Positions 34,296-47,990 of a DNA stretch of 64,000 nucleotides are shown here, one piece after another. Made by a program: the position numbers and the translations under genes. This stretch comes from Eremophila alpestris peregrina (taxonomy: Eukaryota > Chordata > Aves > Passeriformes > Alaudidae): the NCBI GenBank assembly GCA_009792885.1, contig WMCF01000003.1:9880831-9944830 (forward strand), read 5' to 3'. A model generated the notes under the pieces. That model ran no database searches and had not been told where the DNA came from. It was given only the letters and a program-made list of their open reading frames with translations. The number at the start of each line of letters is the position of its first letter. The stretch's first letter is position 1.

Positions 34296-37200
34296 AGTCA
34301 GATTTCCATCACATAAGTCTCTTCTGTCTTGGTTTTCCTCCATGTATTTAGCTTTTATAGGATATCAGAATAAACTAAGCATCCTTTTTTTACAAAATAA
34401 ATTTAATCTGTTGTGAATCAATGAAAAAGGCTTTATTGTTCTATTTACTCCTTTCTATGCTGTGTCTATGTTATTTCCTGTATATAGTGAAAAAGTTGAG
34501 ACAGCATTTTGAAAGAATCATTCAACTACAACTTTTTTTTGGTAAAATTCTTTGTGGCATTTACCTGGAGAAGGATCTTGAACTCTCCCGGGGCTACTTG
34601 TTAAAATTCTCACAACAATCTCAAGAAAGTTTTGGATGGAGTTTTTAACCTCTGACAGTCTGCTGTGAGTCTTGGATGAGCAAAGTATTGATAAATTGTA
34701 CCAAAGAGCAAACCTGAACTTGAAGGTTCATAATGTCCCTCTTTGTCTTGGGGATTAACTGGATTGCAAAAATGTCAGATATTTCAAAAATATATCCTTC
34801 TGAGAAGAGAATCCTTGGTGTCTTCTAGCAACTCCATTCAGAGTATTCCCGTGGAATATTTTTCCTTATTATAATAATTATGAATAAATATGAATTTTGT
34901 AAAAGTAGACTGCCTTCTGCTTTCTACTACCTATGTTAATGAACAAGACATACTTTTTAAATGAATCAATTTTCTTTTAGTCCTTAATTTTAATGAATGA
35001 ATTTGAAAGGGAAAGTTTTCAAAGTGCTTCATTGAGATTTGGATGAGCATTCTGTATGCATCTCTTTTACCTAACACTGGATGATTTCTTTTTCTGCTTT
35101 TTAATAAAAATTTTAAATGAATGTGCTTTTAAAATTTTAAATATTGTATTTTCATTATAACATTTGATCTAGCCAAATATATTTCAGTCCTGTTTTCTGA
35201 CAGGTATTTCCCACTTTATGAACAATATTATCTTTCAGTTTATTGGTTTAGAGGCTAAATGAGTAGTTTGAGCAAATAAATTTACATAATTTGTTTTTCT
35301 CTGTGACCAAAAGTTAATATAAAAATGGACTTTTTGGGGGAAGAAAAATTTTGTCATATTTGCTTCCTTCTTTTCAGTTTCAAATGCTGTCTTAAATTGA
35401 AAACAGTTGTATCTCACAACAGTAAAAGGTGTCTTGAGTTGGGTCATATGAACCCTGGATACAATGAATCTGTCCATGTACAACATTTTCCTAAAGATTC
35501 TGTTATTGCCTCTTCATTGCTCTTAAAACTGTGTGTATCCTGGCAACAGTTTTGTCTGCAACATCCATTCAGATGAAACATCAGGACATCTTACCACTGC
35601 CGTTTCTGTACCAGATGAAGGCGTTTCACAGATGCACAGTGTCTGCTTGCATAATCTTCTAAGAAATTTTGCTGTGAACGTTGTTAGACCAGGCTTGGAG
35701 CAAAGAGCTGATGTAGGGTCTAATCTCTGTGTCTCGGTAAATGCATCAGGGCTGGGTTTTGCTGTGCTTCAGCAAAGCCTCTTGTGCTGTACCCATCCTG
35801 CTGACTCCATACCTTAGTATATGAAATCTGTAAGGAGTGTGGAAGAACTCTGCATTTAGTTCTTAAACTTCCCAGCTGAGTGAAATACAGAAGTTATAAA
35901 TTGTTCTAGCTTTGACATGGTAAAAATGAAAGTAGTCTTCTGCCATGCCTGCACTGAGCTCTGTGTGGTTTTAACAATGAGCCCACAATTTTAGTTCTAT
36001 CGTTGCAACTAATAAAAATGGACAGCTTTACAACTAATTTTTCAAATGTAGATTTTGAGCAAATGATCACTTTATTTAGACTTTCTTTAGACTGTTATTT
36101 TCAATTTCAGCCCTGCATAGGAAAAGAAAAAGCTTCCTGTTCTATTGTTTTTCTGGAACAGTGGAGGAAGGACTGTAGTGGTTACTAATTCCTCATTACC
36201 TGGAGTATGCCTGGTAAAGCTCAGACATGAGACAACTTATTCAGTTTTACTCTGTTGAAAGCCCTTTACAAACAAATAAAAATTCCAAACTAGCACAGCC
36301 ATCAGCACAAAACCCCCAAAAGCAAACAAAAAATAGGCAATATACAAACATATCTTTAGAAATGCCCACCCTAATTTCCAGTCAATACTTTTTTCCATTA
36401 CCCAGCTTCTTTTGCTTTTTCTCTTTCAGTGTATGTGACATATATAAATATGAACATAAACCAATGGAAATATAAACAAGAGGAAGGAGAATGTCTTTGG
36501 TTACATTTATTAGTTGTATAGCTAAAAGAGTTGTAGACTGATGTTTTAATTTTATTCCAGAATCAACAAGGTTGCAATGCCTGCTACAAAATCCCCTGCA
36601 ATCTGTCCAGAATCAAGAGAGAAAAGGGCAGACTACGAGTGGAGTGATTTCATAACTCTTCAGGTTTAAAATGGCCAAATATATATTTTAAAAGCTTTGC
36701 AGGATTACATTGGCACTGTCTGAGCATTATACAAGGAAATACACAGGAAAAATTTACTAAAATAAATTTTCTCTTGACTTTTCTTACACTTCATTTTGGT
36801 ATCAAGTACTTTTAGTGTTAACCAGAAGTAATTTTATTTTGTGATGGCAAAGGAGATGATAGTCATAAGATCAAATTTGAAGGGAGATAAAAGAATCTTC
36901 TGACTAATTACAAAGAGAAAAATAATCTTAAAACCCCAACAAGTTTAATGGGGGTATGAAAGCTTATTTGAAACACTTGGCACACTTTCATAATTGGATA
37001 GAGAAAAAAATTAATTTCTTATGAACTTTTTATGATCTTGTCTCTCAAAAATATGTAAAAGTTTGATAGGGCTTTCCTTATATATATATTTTCAAAAGTG
37101 TTAACTTATTTCTCTGTATCTTTCCATGACTCTGTCTAAGGCAGAGAGGAGGACATTATCTTTCAACAGCTTCTGCCTGAATAGTTTGTAGACATTAAAG

Positions 37201-38399
37201 ACTTTGACTCATATATATAGAATGAATTAATTTGAGACAGCTGAAACAGTTTCCATTCCTGCAGTCTGCCTTCCTATATCCTGCCAGGCATATTAATGTA
37301 AAGCATATTAAAGTTAGTGGTGGTTTATGTTAGCATAACAGTCTGTAAACTACGATGGTTCATCATCAGCCATGCCTTTCACAGCCTGCTCAGACAGCCC
37401 TGCTGTGGGAGTGTAAATTTATGGCAGAGCGAAAGGATGGAGAAATGAAGGTGGCAACCACTGCAGCTAGACTAATTTAATCCAATCTATAAATGACTCA
37501 GCATCTGCAGCAAGAACAGAACTCCTCCTGAACTTCATTCTAACTGGCCTGTTCAGTTCAGCAAACACAAATTATATCTGGTTTAGTTTTTCTCCTGGAC
37601 ATAACAGGAATAGCTGAATTCAGCATTATTGCAGTGCACGTTTTAATTCATGTTCTTGAACCTTAGCTCTATGTACTAATGTCTTCATGATGTGTTTTCC
37701 TTTTTTTTTCTTAATAACACTTGAATTTAATTTCATCTCCCTTCCAGAGACAAAAATTATGAAAAAAAAAACTTCATAAACTGTTAATATAAACATGAGA
37801 CAAAATTAAAGGAGAATAACAAGCCTGTAACTAACAACATGATAAAAACAACTCAGTTTTCATAATACGTAGGAAAATATAGAAATACCTGGTTGCTATA
37901 TTAAGGAGTGCCCCTTCATGGAGACAAAGTTGAAATGCTGCTTTTAGCATAACTACAAGAATATACAATTTTTAAAATCTTTTTTTCTCAAAAGCCTTTG
38001 AAGAAGTAAAAGCAAAAGGCAATTGGATGTTTCTATATGTATAGGCATATAGAAAAACGGTTAAACAGTATAATTTTTGAACTCTTGAAAATAATGAAAG
38101 GTGCATGAAAGATACTTGCCAAAACTAACATATCAGTATTTTCGAGTGATAACACAGTACAGGCATCTCTAAATATTAACATATTTTAAGAAAATTGAAA
38201 TTAAAATATAAATTTTTTTGATCTTGTGAAGTCTAAAGTGACTGTGACAAAACCAAAATCTGTGTCCTAATGGTGTCGCACAAATCTGCGACAGCCTTAG
38301 CAAATATAGGCATATAAATAAATTGTATATTGTAACTGTTGCCCCACTGTAAGAACTTTTAAAATAACCAATGTGATATTCATATGGAATGGCAAATTA
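34296..38399. other. 4.1 kb of unique AT-rich DNA, no gene seen
   Basis: Frames at 34421-34648, 35235-35817 and 36227-36475 (up to 94 codons) have no recognisable product. A GTCGCA/TGCGAC hairpin with a 7-bp stem (38274-38293) stands out only because CpG is rare here. Confidence 0.5.
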
Positions 38400-38455
38400 C
38401 TATTACTATTATTATTCTTATCAACATTATTATTATAATTATTAATATAATAAAA
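38400..38455. repeat. (ATT)n low-complexity repeat
   Basis: Imperfect ATT/TAT triplets over about 55 bp. Confidence 0.85.
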
Positions 38456-39605
38456 ATTCTAGACCTAAGAAGTAATGATCATAGACTTAATGTCTTTTAG
38501 ATAGATTTGACAAACTTGATTTCTGCCTGCAACTACAAGGAAAACAAACGATTTCTTTTCTTCTTTGAAAATTAAAAAAATAGCTGCATTACTATTTATA
38601 ATTTCATTTCATTTTATTCATGCTATTCAACCAGTTATGTGCTTAAGTATAAGTAACTTAAAAACAGCTGATTTATATTATTTAAGAGGTGAAAATAAAT
38701 CTATTATTTGCTATCTAACACCAAAATCCACATTTTAATGTATCTGTCCATTTCCAAGGAAAACAAAGGTTCTAGAGACCTACTAATTAAATACATATCT
38801 ATGTAAACAAGATATTATTAGACCACAATGCACATAGAACAGATATTTTCTTAAATCTCCTGACAGGATTATCATGACTGTATGGATTGTTTGTTTAATG
38901 ACATTATTTCAAAGCTATAGATAAAAAATAGTTAAGGCTCACTGTTCTTACACAGTAGAGTTTGGGGACATGGAGATCCTTTTCAGATATAGTCTAGTGA
39001 TTTGTATGCTTATTCCCTGATAGTTAAGATTAGATTCACTCTGAATACTTCCTTTCAAACTTTCATGGCAATATGGAAGCACCATATGGGTTCTATCGAG
39101 GAAAAAACTAACCATATATCCTGCTGAAATGATGCACCAGGTCTGCTGGAGGAATTTCCTGACTCAGCCAGCCAGCCTGCAACTGCACATCTCCACCCAC
39201 ACAAGACAGTTTTCCCTCAGATCTGCCAGGTGACTTGTACAGGAACCCTTAGACTTACCTCAGGCTAAAATTGCACAGTCTAATGAGCGGGGTTTTGTTA
39301 TTCATTTGACAGAAAAATATAATTGAACATTTTCTAAACAGTTTACTAGGTAGATTGGAGGTGAGCAAGACCTCCCAGCTGACACTGTCACAAGCACTGA
39401 GAAATCTTTCACTGACACAGCTGCAGTGGAAAGGGGACATCTGATCAAACCATGAGTGAAAGAAAAAAGTGCCACACTAAAAAACATTTTTACCTTATTC
39501 TTTACAGAAAGAAGCAGCCTCCGTTCAGTATTAGATATATAAAAATATGGTAAAATGAATTTTGCAAGCATAAGTTTGGAGTTTAGGATTTCATTCCAGT
39601 AACAG
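38456..39605. other. Unique AT-rich DNA, no gene seen
   Basis: No feature was recognised. Confidence 0.5.
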
Positions 39606-39680
39606 CAGATTCATATGGTTTTAAAGCTGGAAGACACCATAATGTCATCCAGTCTGCTGTCCTGTAGAAAATGTATCTTG
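39606..39680 (-). mobile_element. Ancient CR1-type LINE 3' terminal fragment
   Basis: The plus strand reads CAGATTCATATGGTTTTAAA, then GCTGGAAGACACCATAATG, TCATCCAGTCTGCTGTCCTG. This parallels the reverse complement of old archosaur/turtle CR1 3' ends (ATTCATAGATTTTAAGGCC..., then GACCATTATGATCATC, then a TAGTCTGACCTCCTG-type block). Only about 75 bp are recognisable. The family match is from memory. Confidence 0.6.
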
Positions 39681-42600
39681 GCTTAACAGTTATTAACTGA
39701 GAGAAACAATTCTGCAAAATTCAGATAGCATTTGGAAAGCTGGCTTGAACAGTGTTGAAAACAATCACTTGGTTTTATGAGGTCTCTGGAAAACAGCCAA
39801 CTGAAAAACTTACTATTTAAATTATTTTTTCTTGTTATAGTCAATAAGGATTGACTACAACAAGGTTAAATATATTCTGAATTGTCACATTTCTTCAAAA
39901 ATGTGCAGAAATTCCAAAAATGTGCAAACATTTACACTGTTCATATACAGAAAAGTATTCAACTGTTCTTGTGACATTTCATTGTCAAGAGAGAGAGGTT
40001 ATTGCTGAATATTAACCTGCCTAATTGTGTACATTTTAGCTCTTATATCACATGGGATATTGTATGTGAAACATCCTACTGTTCCATGATACTGTGAACA
40101 ATAAAGAAGTTTAATGACTCTAGACCTTCCTGGCAAATGCAGATTGAAACAGATGTTTAATACAGTGTTCATGCAGGTTTTTCTGTGTGAAAGAAAACGT
40201 TGTGGGAATTGGGTCTGAGTAGAAGGATTAACGTTCCTTAGTCTTGTAGGGAATGACAGGAAAGTGTTTGAGATGATGGAAAAACTGAGTAGAGTATCGC
40301 TGACCACTCATCCCAAGGTTAAAAAGCCCTTAGCTATGCAAGGCACTCATTTTTGTAGTATAACAGAGGGGTGGAGATTCTTCAAACTACCCAATGGATG
40401 AATGGATACAAGTCAGGGAGCAACAGGGGAACCAATAGTAACTGGGGAGCATGCATACATTAACTGGTGTTACATAACACTTCAGCCATCGGAAAAGTCC
40501 CTAAGTGGGCTGTCAATCAAGGCTTCCAATAGTCTGGAAAGTCCCTAACCACAGCAGCCATTTTGTGTGCTTAGGAACCATCACAACAAATTAAAATAAC
40601 ATACAAAACCATATTAAATCTTGAACTTAATCATCTCCGGTCCTCCAGGGGAGTGTGAGCCCACTTGTGGTAGCACTCTGGGCTACCACAGTAGAGTGTC
40701 ATTTTTTGCACAGAGCATACCACCTGTAGTATGACAAACTCTCCTGGTGTTGAAAACTGGGTCCTTATTTCTCATTGTAGACTGAATATCTAGGTTTGAA
40801 CAACTACCTTACAGTTTTTCCACTTCCCCTGGTTACAGCATGATTGATCAAAGCAGTGCAGAAAATAACTAGCCAGTCATCAACTTCAAGCTTTTGATAA
40901 AGAATTATTTTTTTTTTCTTTCTTGGCTTTGGAGGTAAACCTAGCTTTAGCAAAACAAATTTAACAAGTGGAAAAGTGGAGTAGGCTAGTCACTGTTTTC
41001 AGTCCTGAAATCAGTGTAGAGGCCTAGACGTATGCAAGCTGTTCTGCCTGAAGCATATGGCCTGGTGTGCCGCTTTTACAGATCCAACATATTTTGCATT
41101 TTTTACAGCATGACATATGGGTTGTGTTTCAATTTTATTTTAAAGCCTTGTAGTTCTAAGGAAATCTCTGCTTCTTCTGTCACCCACAACTGGGGAATGG
41201 GAGATGGGGTGAGGCAGATGAATTAGAAATTCCTGTGGCTCCTGGAAAAACAAGATTATTGTGCCATGAAACAATGGGCACTGTCCTGCAAGTGGGAATG
41301 TAACTGAGGGCTGAATGGCATCTTCACAGAGGGTCTTCTGCCACTGCAAGAATCCTTTGACCTTCTTGAGTGGTGCCCAATTCTGTATTAAATTCTTGGT
41401 AGTTTGTAACTCAGAGGTATGTTCAGGAAGCATTTCTACCAGCATTCTAGATAGCACATAGGCAAAGAAATTAGGGGTTTTGAACAGAAAATCTGAACTC
41501 CTGTAAAATACCTGAGAAAAGTAGGACAAAAAAAAAAAATCTTTGAAATTATATTTATCCTTCCTACACTGTTAAAATGTCTGCAGAGCTGAATTCTCTT
41601 GCTATAATAGCTCAGCTAAGCATTTCACGTTTCTGTTTGAAACTGTCAGCTGATTCCTGTATCTTTTATTCTGTTTTTCAAACGCTTGTGTTTCTGCTGT
41701 TGTAGTTCAGCAGCTCAAATATGGAATAATCATTAGAACCATGAAATAGAATTAAAACTTTATTTTCAGAGAAAAAAATTGCAAGAATTGTGGGAAAATT
41801 GCACTTTTAGGTAGGACAATAACTCTCGATCAATCAAATTTATTTATTTATCTCAAATTATTTATCTGAAGTGAGACAGAAAATAAACCCCCAAAAAGTG
41901 GTAGGTATTTGTAAAAAGAAAGGTTTTATTTCTCAAAATATATGCTATTAAATTTTGTTTTAGCATTTTTAAAGCTGTGAAACTTTTAAATTTTTTATAA
42001 CGTATGAAATTTTCCTCAACAGAAATTTAGCTATGTGAAAGCAGAGGGGCAAAAAAACTTCATTTTCCAAGTGGAATGAACATTAAGTTGATGCAAATTT
42101 TGTAATTTTATCCTGTTTTGTTGAATCACTCATATCCTTACCCGCAAATTTCTGTTTCAGTTTCACCTCAACAGATTTTAACTTTCCCAGTTTTATTCCA
42201 GCCACAATTCAGAAGACTGTAATTGTAAGATATGATTCCCCAATTTGTCATCTTCTGTATATCTCTCTGGGGAAATAATTTTTACCAGTTTTTCAATACT
42301 CTGGTATTTGAAAACAAAGACAACACCACATGCTTATTTCACAGTGTTGTTAAGTTTTAAAAATGGTTTGTAAAAAAATTCTGTGTTTACTAAGGATTTC
42401 TGGATGAAAGGTGAGGAAGAATTATTTTTCAGTGCCTTGAATAGTTTCTCTGGAAGACGTATTCATTCACTGGCTTGAGATAAAACACTGGTAAGTGCTC
42501 CTTCACTTCCAAAAGCAATCAGTTGCTGTGTGAGTTCTGAGTTCAGCCTCTGCCAGGCTCAACCTCAGTGGTTCTGTTGACTTTTAATAGTAAAGTAGTC

Positions 42601-45600
42601 ATGGCATGGGAAAAGATTAACAAAAACCTGTGTCTTGCAAGTCAGGAGGCAGAAAGACAAAAATGAATTGTGAGACAGGTGTTACCTGTTACAGTAGGGC
42701 TAACACTGTAATTGTTATGAATGTGAGTAATTTCACATCAATAAATAATTAGTGAAAATGGATAACACTTACATTTTGTCGGAGCCATCTGGTGCAGCCA
42801 TAAAATAAAGACAAAATTGAAGAGGACAAGAAAACATCAGTTTTGTTTCTTGGAATCTTTGTATGTTATTTAAATTGAATTTAAATCTGATGCATTTACA
42901 GTTAGAATAGACATATGAGTTAATGCCCATGAGTTGCATGCATTGATGACTCTTCCTCTTTTTTGCTGGCCTCCAAAATTCAGGAACAAATTTCCACAAT
43001 TGCTGAGATCCACATCTTGTATGACATGAAACCTACCTCCTGCTTGCTTTGCAGAAGCTGAAGTCAAGTAAAATGATGTTAAAATTTCTAACTTCAGGAA
43101 AAAGACAGTGCTCACAGTTAAATATGCTACTATTCACATGTAAGAAAGCTAAATTAAGTCCTTTGTATGGAAAACATGAGACAAATTATTTTGTTTATTA
43201 TTATATTTGCTCTTTGAAGAGTACAAACAAGAAAAAAATAGTGAGAAGTTAATTTAATCTTATATACAAATTATTTACATATAGTTTTGTCTACACTAAA
43301 TTATATATAAGGAAGGACTTGCTATTTATTGTACAGAAAATAATGAAACTGTTTGAAATAAAGCCTTGCTTAAGACTAGATTGTACCTCTTGTGCTAGGT
43401 CACAGTAATACCTAGCAGTGCAACAACAGAGTGCTCAGCTGTCTACTGTTGGCACCATCTGGTCTTGACCCCAGGCCCTTCTTTCTCCTGTCCCAGTTTA
43501 AAATTTTGTCTTGAGCAAAGTAGAACAGCATCAACAAGAAAAACTAAAAGCAGTTTGCAGGGAAACTCTTGGCATGGTTGTTAAGTTATCTCTATTAGTT
43601 GGTCTGAATCAGGCAAAATATAAATTAAAGCCTTGTTTACCACACATCAAAGGTTGCTTACTGTCTTAACCGTTGGTTCCACTCTTCACCCAAACAAGAC
43701 TCCAAACCTCAACAATCCCTCCCTCAGGCAAGTGCAGGAACAAAACATCTTTCTTAGTCTTTCCTTCCTGGTTCCCTGTGCTACCCACTGTTGGCAGTTT
43801 GGGCACTGAGAGCATAGGACAGCTGTTTTCAATTCCTTCTCTTGGCACCACAGGCTGAATCTATACTCATAAATTAAACATTCCCAGGACCATTCTCATC
43901 ACTGAGGCCAGCTGGAACAGAGCATCTCACATCCACACTACTGCACTCTTTCCCCTCCAACAAGGGTGACATCATCTAAACTGCCTAATAGGACTAGTCC
44001 TTGGTCTATTGTAATTCCCAACTGTGCGTGGTAATTGTCTGGGAGAGTCATAGTTGACCCAGAGCCAGAACTGCACCAGAGACTTTTTAACAGATGATTA
44101 TGTTTCAAAGGTCCAGCATGTTCCTTTCATGATTCCAGCATAAATGCAGTAATATTATTCATTGCCAGAAATAAATTGGAATTGCAAAGAAAGTCTTTCT
44201 TAGCCCTGTGTAAGTATGGTCAGCTTTACAACACTCGAGTAGGAATTAGACTGTAAACATAGAGTTACCCCAATCCACTCTTTATCAAGTTAGTCAAGAG
44301 GGAAATTTCTATTTAAACAATTCTGGCAAAGTGACAAGAAATTGAAAACAAGGTCTGTGTGTTTGTTTAAATTGACATGTCATTAATAGGTATCCTACAG
44401 TTGAAAGTTCACATGCTAAACTTTCCTGAAAGGCTCCATTTTCAAGCAAATTTTACACTTCCATTTCTGCACCTGCATCTTATATTATATGAGTGCATAA
44501 CTCGGTATTTATGACTGTGATGAGATCATTGTTTGTGAAAATTATATAGTAGAGACTTATATGTACTAAATTTTAGTATATTTTGCTCTCCTCAAGACTG
44601 AGAATTTCTGTGATTCATTAGTTTCAGCTAGCTGTGTAATTTCACAGCTTGTGCACAAAAATGGAAAACATTAATTAGCAATTTTCTCATTGTTTGTTTA
44701 AGAAAAAGCATTAAAAACTAGTTGAAATAGGTTCCCATAACTCTCTGTATTTACTCCAATGTGTAGAGGGAAATTGCTGGTAGTGTTAGAAAGTATTGAA
44801 AATATTAAATATAGATATCTAGCCTTGGGGAGTGTAAATTAGCATGTTTTTAATTGATTACAATATTCAGGGAAACATTCCTCAAAGAAAATTAATTTTA
44901 GAGCAGCAGATTTTGACAAGCACAGTGCCAATTTAAAAACCTGTGACCAAACTTTAAATAGGTTTTAAAGACAACAAAGAATTGTTTCTAATACTATAAG
45001 GAACAAGCCCTATCTTTTAAGCATGTTTTCTGTGGGAATGATTCACACAGCATATAGAAATCACCATAACCTTTCAACCTTTTAAAATAGAATTCTGAGG
45101 GGCATATTTTAATCTCTGTTATACTGATGTGAATAGAATAATTCCTTTGAAGATAGCAGAGTTACTCCTAATATCTGCCAATGTAATTGAGAACAAAATT
45201 GAACATACAAATCCCTGGTATGAAAGAAAATGCCACTCAGCTTAAAACTGGGAATATTAAGGGACTGCTAGCTGGGTAGGCTAATCAGTGGCACCCCAAA
45301 CACTGAGTGGTATTTTCAAATGTTTGTCAATATTATGTTACTTTTTTCATTCTATCTACTTTTTTATTTCAGAAGTCTCTTCTTCAATTGACAGAGGTGG
45401 ATTTCCATCCATTTTTGCATGCTTATGATAATCTTGCATACAGCACATAGATATGGGATGATAAGAATGAGCAAGATGATGCTTGGTGAAGTTGCTAACT
45501 TATTTTGCTCTTATTTAATATGAAAAGATGTAAGAATTCCCTAGAATTTATTCAATAACACATACAGACTGCTGTACGCTTTCATTTCTTAAGGAGGTAG

Positions 45601-46589
45601 GACTTATAAATAGGTGTAATGTCCATCTACCACAGCTTCAAGGAACATTCCTGCAGTCTGGAGTCAGATGTGTGTGCTCCTGAAAATGCTGCCTTGATTG
45701 CCATTTCATGCTAAGAAAGATCTCTTCCATCCCCTTTGCTGGCTTTTATTAATCTCAGCTGACCTTCCTTGTGTGTGGGAGAAAGGAGGTGCTGTCTCAC
45801 ACTGCTTGTCTTAATACTTGGCAATGTAAGGAATTCTATTTGCAGTCAACAAAGTTTAAACAAAGTCAAAGTTACAGCCTGTAAAATGGAAGTGTAAGTC
45901 AAAAAAATTAACTTTTCCTTCTGTATTAGTCCTTGAAAACTAAGAGATGCGAGCATGAATTGCCACAAGCACAGAAAAATCTCTCATGGCACAAGGTAGT
46001 CATAACATAATTTAAACAGAATCTCATTTATGCTAGCAGTATAGTCTGAATGTTCAATCAAACCATGTGAAATGATTCAGATTTCTTCGATGTGCCTAAA
46101 TGTGCTAAGTCTTCCTCAGTATGATTCCAAATGATGAAACTACTGAGTTTTCTGTTTGTAAGGTTGGAATAAATGGAATTACACCATTGATGATACTGAG
46201 TTCATGATGCCTATTTTGTAGAACAGCTGTATGAAGGATAAATCAACAAAATATTCTTTATGTGCATGATCTCATAAAACTCCATTTCCAGTTTTCCCTC
46301 GGAATAAACAAGGAACAGCTGCAAGTTGATTTAAACGTGTATCACGAGCATAGGGCTAAACAAGAGATGTATACCGATTTTAGTACTAAAATTTGTTTAC
46401 TTTGTCAACTTCTTTCCTTCCTATTTTTAAGCAGTGCCAATAAATAAAGGCACTTTATCAATTTGCTCAAAATTAGGTATTATGTATTTGCTAAGAACTG
46501 GCAATGTGCCTGAAATCAAAACAAGAAAGACATCTTATTCCTCATGAATACTCAACCTTCACTTGATGTTGTCTCACATAGCAACTTTG
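39681..46589. other. 6.9 kb of unique DNA, no gene seen
   Basis: No coding gene was recognised. The longest frame is 129 codons on the minus strand (41140-41529), without a known domain. Local items listed separately are a pair of GGAAA(A)GTCCC words near 40.5 kb and an 8-bp-stem hairpin at 40666-40690. A possible LTR 3' end around 43374-43427 (AATAAA, then CAACAACA) has no supporting target duplication. Confidence 0.5.
40491..40548 (-). promoter_or_regulatory. Two NF-kappaB-like sites 45 bp apart
   Basis: GGAAAAGTCCCTAA (40491-40504) and GGAAAGTCCCTAA (40536-40548) are near-repeats. On the minus strand they read GGGACTTTTCC and GGGACTTTCC, the latter a classical kappaB decamer. CCAAT words lie nearby on the plus strand. 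Regulatory function is inference only. Confidence 0.3.
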
Positions 46590-47608
46590 ACTCTAAATTG
46601 GAGGGACACAAACCACCAAGTGAACAAGTAATTGGCTGGATGGTTTCACTCAAGAGATGCTGCCAACTGCTTGATATCTGATTGGAGACCAATGATGATT
46701 GGTACTCCTCAAGGAATGCTGGTACTGGGACCAGAGCTGTTTAACATCTTCACTATTGGCAAAATGGAGAGTGGGATTGAATGCACCCTCAGAAAATTTG
46801 TTGATGATACCAAGCTGCTATGGTGCAGTCAGCAAATGCGGGAAGGGATGCCATCTAGAGGCACTTCCACAGACTTGACAGGACCTGGGTGAACCTCATG
46901 AATAGCAAGGACATTGACAAGCACCTCCACCCAGGTCAGGGCAACGCCAAGCACAAATACAGGCTGGGTAGAGAATGGATTGAGAGAAGCAGCAAGGACT
47001 TAGGTTGTTCTTGGATGAGAACCTTGGCATGGCCCAGCCATGTGCACTGGCAGCCTAGAGGCCAGTTGTATCTTGGGCCACACTAAAATCTGTGTGGCCA
47101 ACAGGTCCAGAGAGATGACTCTCCCACGCTGCTCTCATGGGACCCTACCCTAGAGTGCTGTGTCCAGCTCTGGACTCGATGGGGACTTGCTGGAGCTCCT
47201 CTTCTATGAAGCCCAGATAAATTTGTGGTTGCTCATCTTAGAGAAGAAAAGGCTTGAAGGGGACCTTATCACAGCCTTCCAGTGCCTAAAGGTGGCTACA
47301 AGAGAGCTGGAGAGGGACTTTTTACAAGGACCTGTAGTGACAGGACAAGGAATAGCATCTTTAAACTGAAAGTGGGTATATTTATATAAGATATGAGGAA
47401 GAAATTCCTTACTGTGAGGGTGGTGAGTCTCTGTAACAAGTTACCCAGGAAAGTAGTGCATGCCCCATGGCTGGAAATGTTCAAGGCTTGGTTAAATGGT
47501 GCTCTGAGCAACCTGGTCTGGTGAAAGGTATCCCTGCCCATGGCAGAGAGGTTGGAATTAGATGACCTTTAAGATCCCTTCCAACTGAAACCATTCTATG
47601 AATTTGTG
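46590..47608 (+). mobile_element. CR1 LINE, 5' truncated, with intact-looking 3' end
   Basis: About 1 kb of plus-strand CR1. It starts inside the reverse transcriptase and includes GTPQGMLVLGP (about 46701-46733), LFNIF and a catalytic box reading FVDD followed by TKL (46797-46817). The C-terminal part follows, with GTGTCCAGCTCTGGACTCG, CTATGAAGCC and GAGAAGAAAAGGCTTG words. The 3' UTR ends GATCCCTTCCAACTGAAACC, ATTCTATGA (47593-47601). Both catalytic aspartates remain, but deletions and frameshifts break the frame into pieces (46632-46892, 46889-47086, 47160-47369). The 3' part is the least worn of all CR1 copies in the window. Confidence 0.93.
46632..46892 (+). pseudogene. CR1 ORF2 reverse transcriptase fragment
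   Basis: An 86-codon frame that begins in the GWF-like part of CR1 ORF2 and contains the PQG, LFNIF and FVDD blocks in the usual order. The first ATG is only the first one in the surviving frame, not a natural start. A full CR1 ORF2 is about 900-1000 residues, so this is a small fossil piece. Confidence 0.85.
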
Positions 47609-47990
47609 GTGATTCATACATCTAAAAGAAACAGGATAAACTGAAAGTCAAAGGGAATGCAGCATTGGCTCAAGCAATCAAGGGAATAAAAGGAAAGGTC
47701 AGAGCAGAATGAAGAGCTGCAATAAAGACCCTGGAAAGTGGGGCTTGTTAAGCAAGTGGGGGGAAGTGTCCTCAAGGATTCAAGGTTCAAGAGGTTCAGC
47801 TATGATAGACGAGGAAGAATGACAACTACTATACAAGTGACTTACACACTTGAGATATTGGTTGTTTGGGCTGTTAAAGATGCTGCAAAAGTAGTCCCAG
47901 ATCCCAGCAGCATCAAATAAGAAATCTGCTGCCTTGGGCAGTTTAACCCCTGAGCACTCATTTATTTTGCCTTCATAGATCTAAATTCAA
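47609..47990. other. Unclassified sequence between CR1 and probable LTR
   Basis: Purine-rich sequence with no recognised family. A 60-codon frame at 47738-47920 has no recognisable product. Confidence 0.45.

Noticed and set aside
41140..41529. 129-codon minus-strand open frame
   Set aside because: No domain, no promoter-like context and no repeat support.
43290..43430. Possible LTR 3' end (TATA-like, AATAAA, then CAACAACA)
   Set aside because: No TG start with a matching 5-6-bp direct duplication could be found upstream.
43666..43858. Overlapping sense and antisense frames that both contain LPTVGS
   Set aside because: The shared hexapeptide arises because an 18-base segment happens to encode the same residues on both strands. 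The DNA palindrome is only partial, and neither frame resembles a gene.
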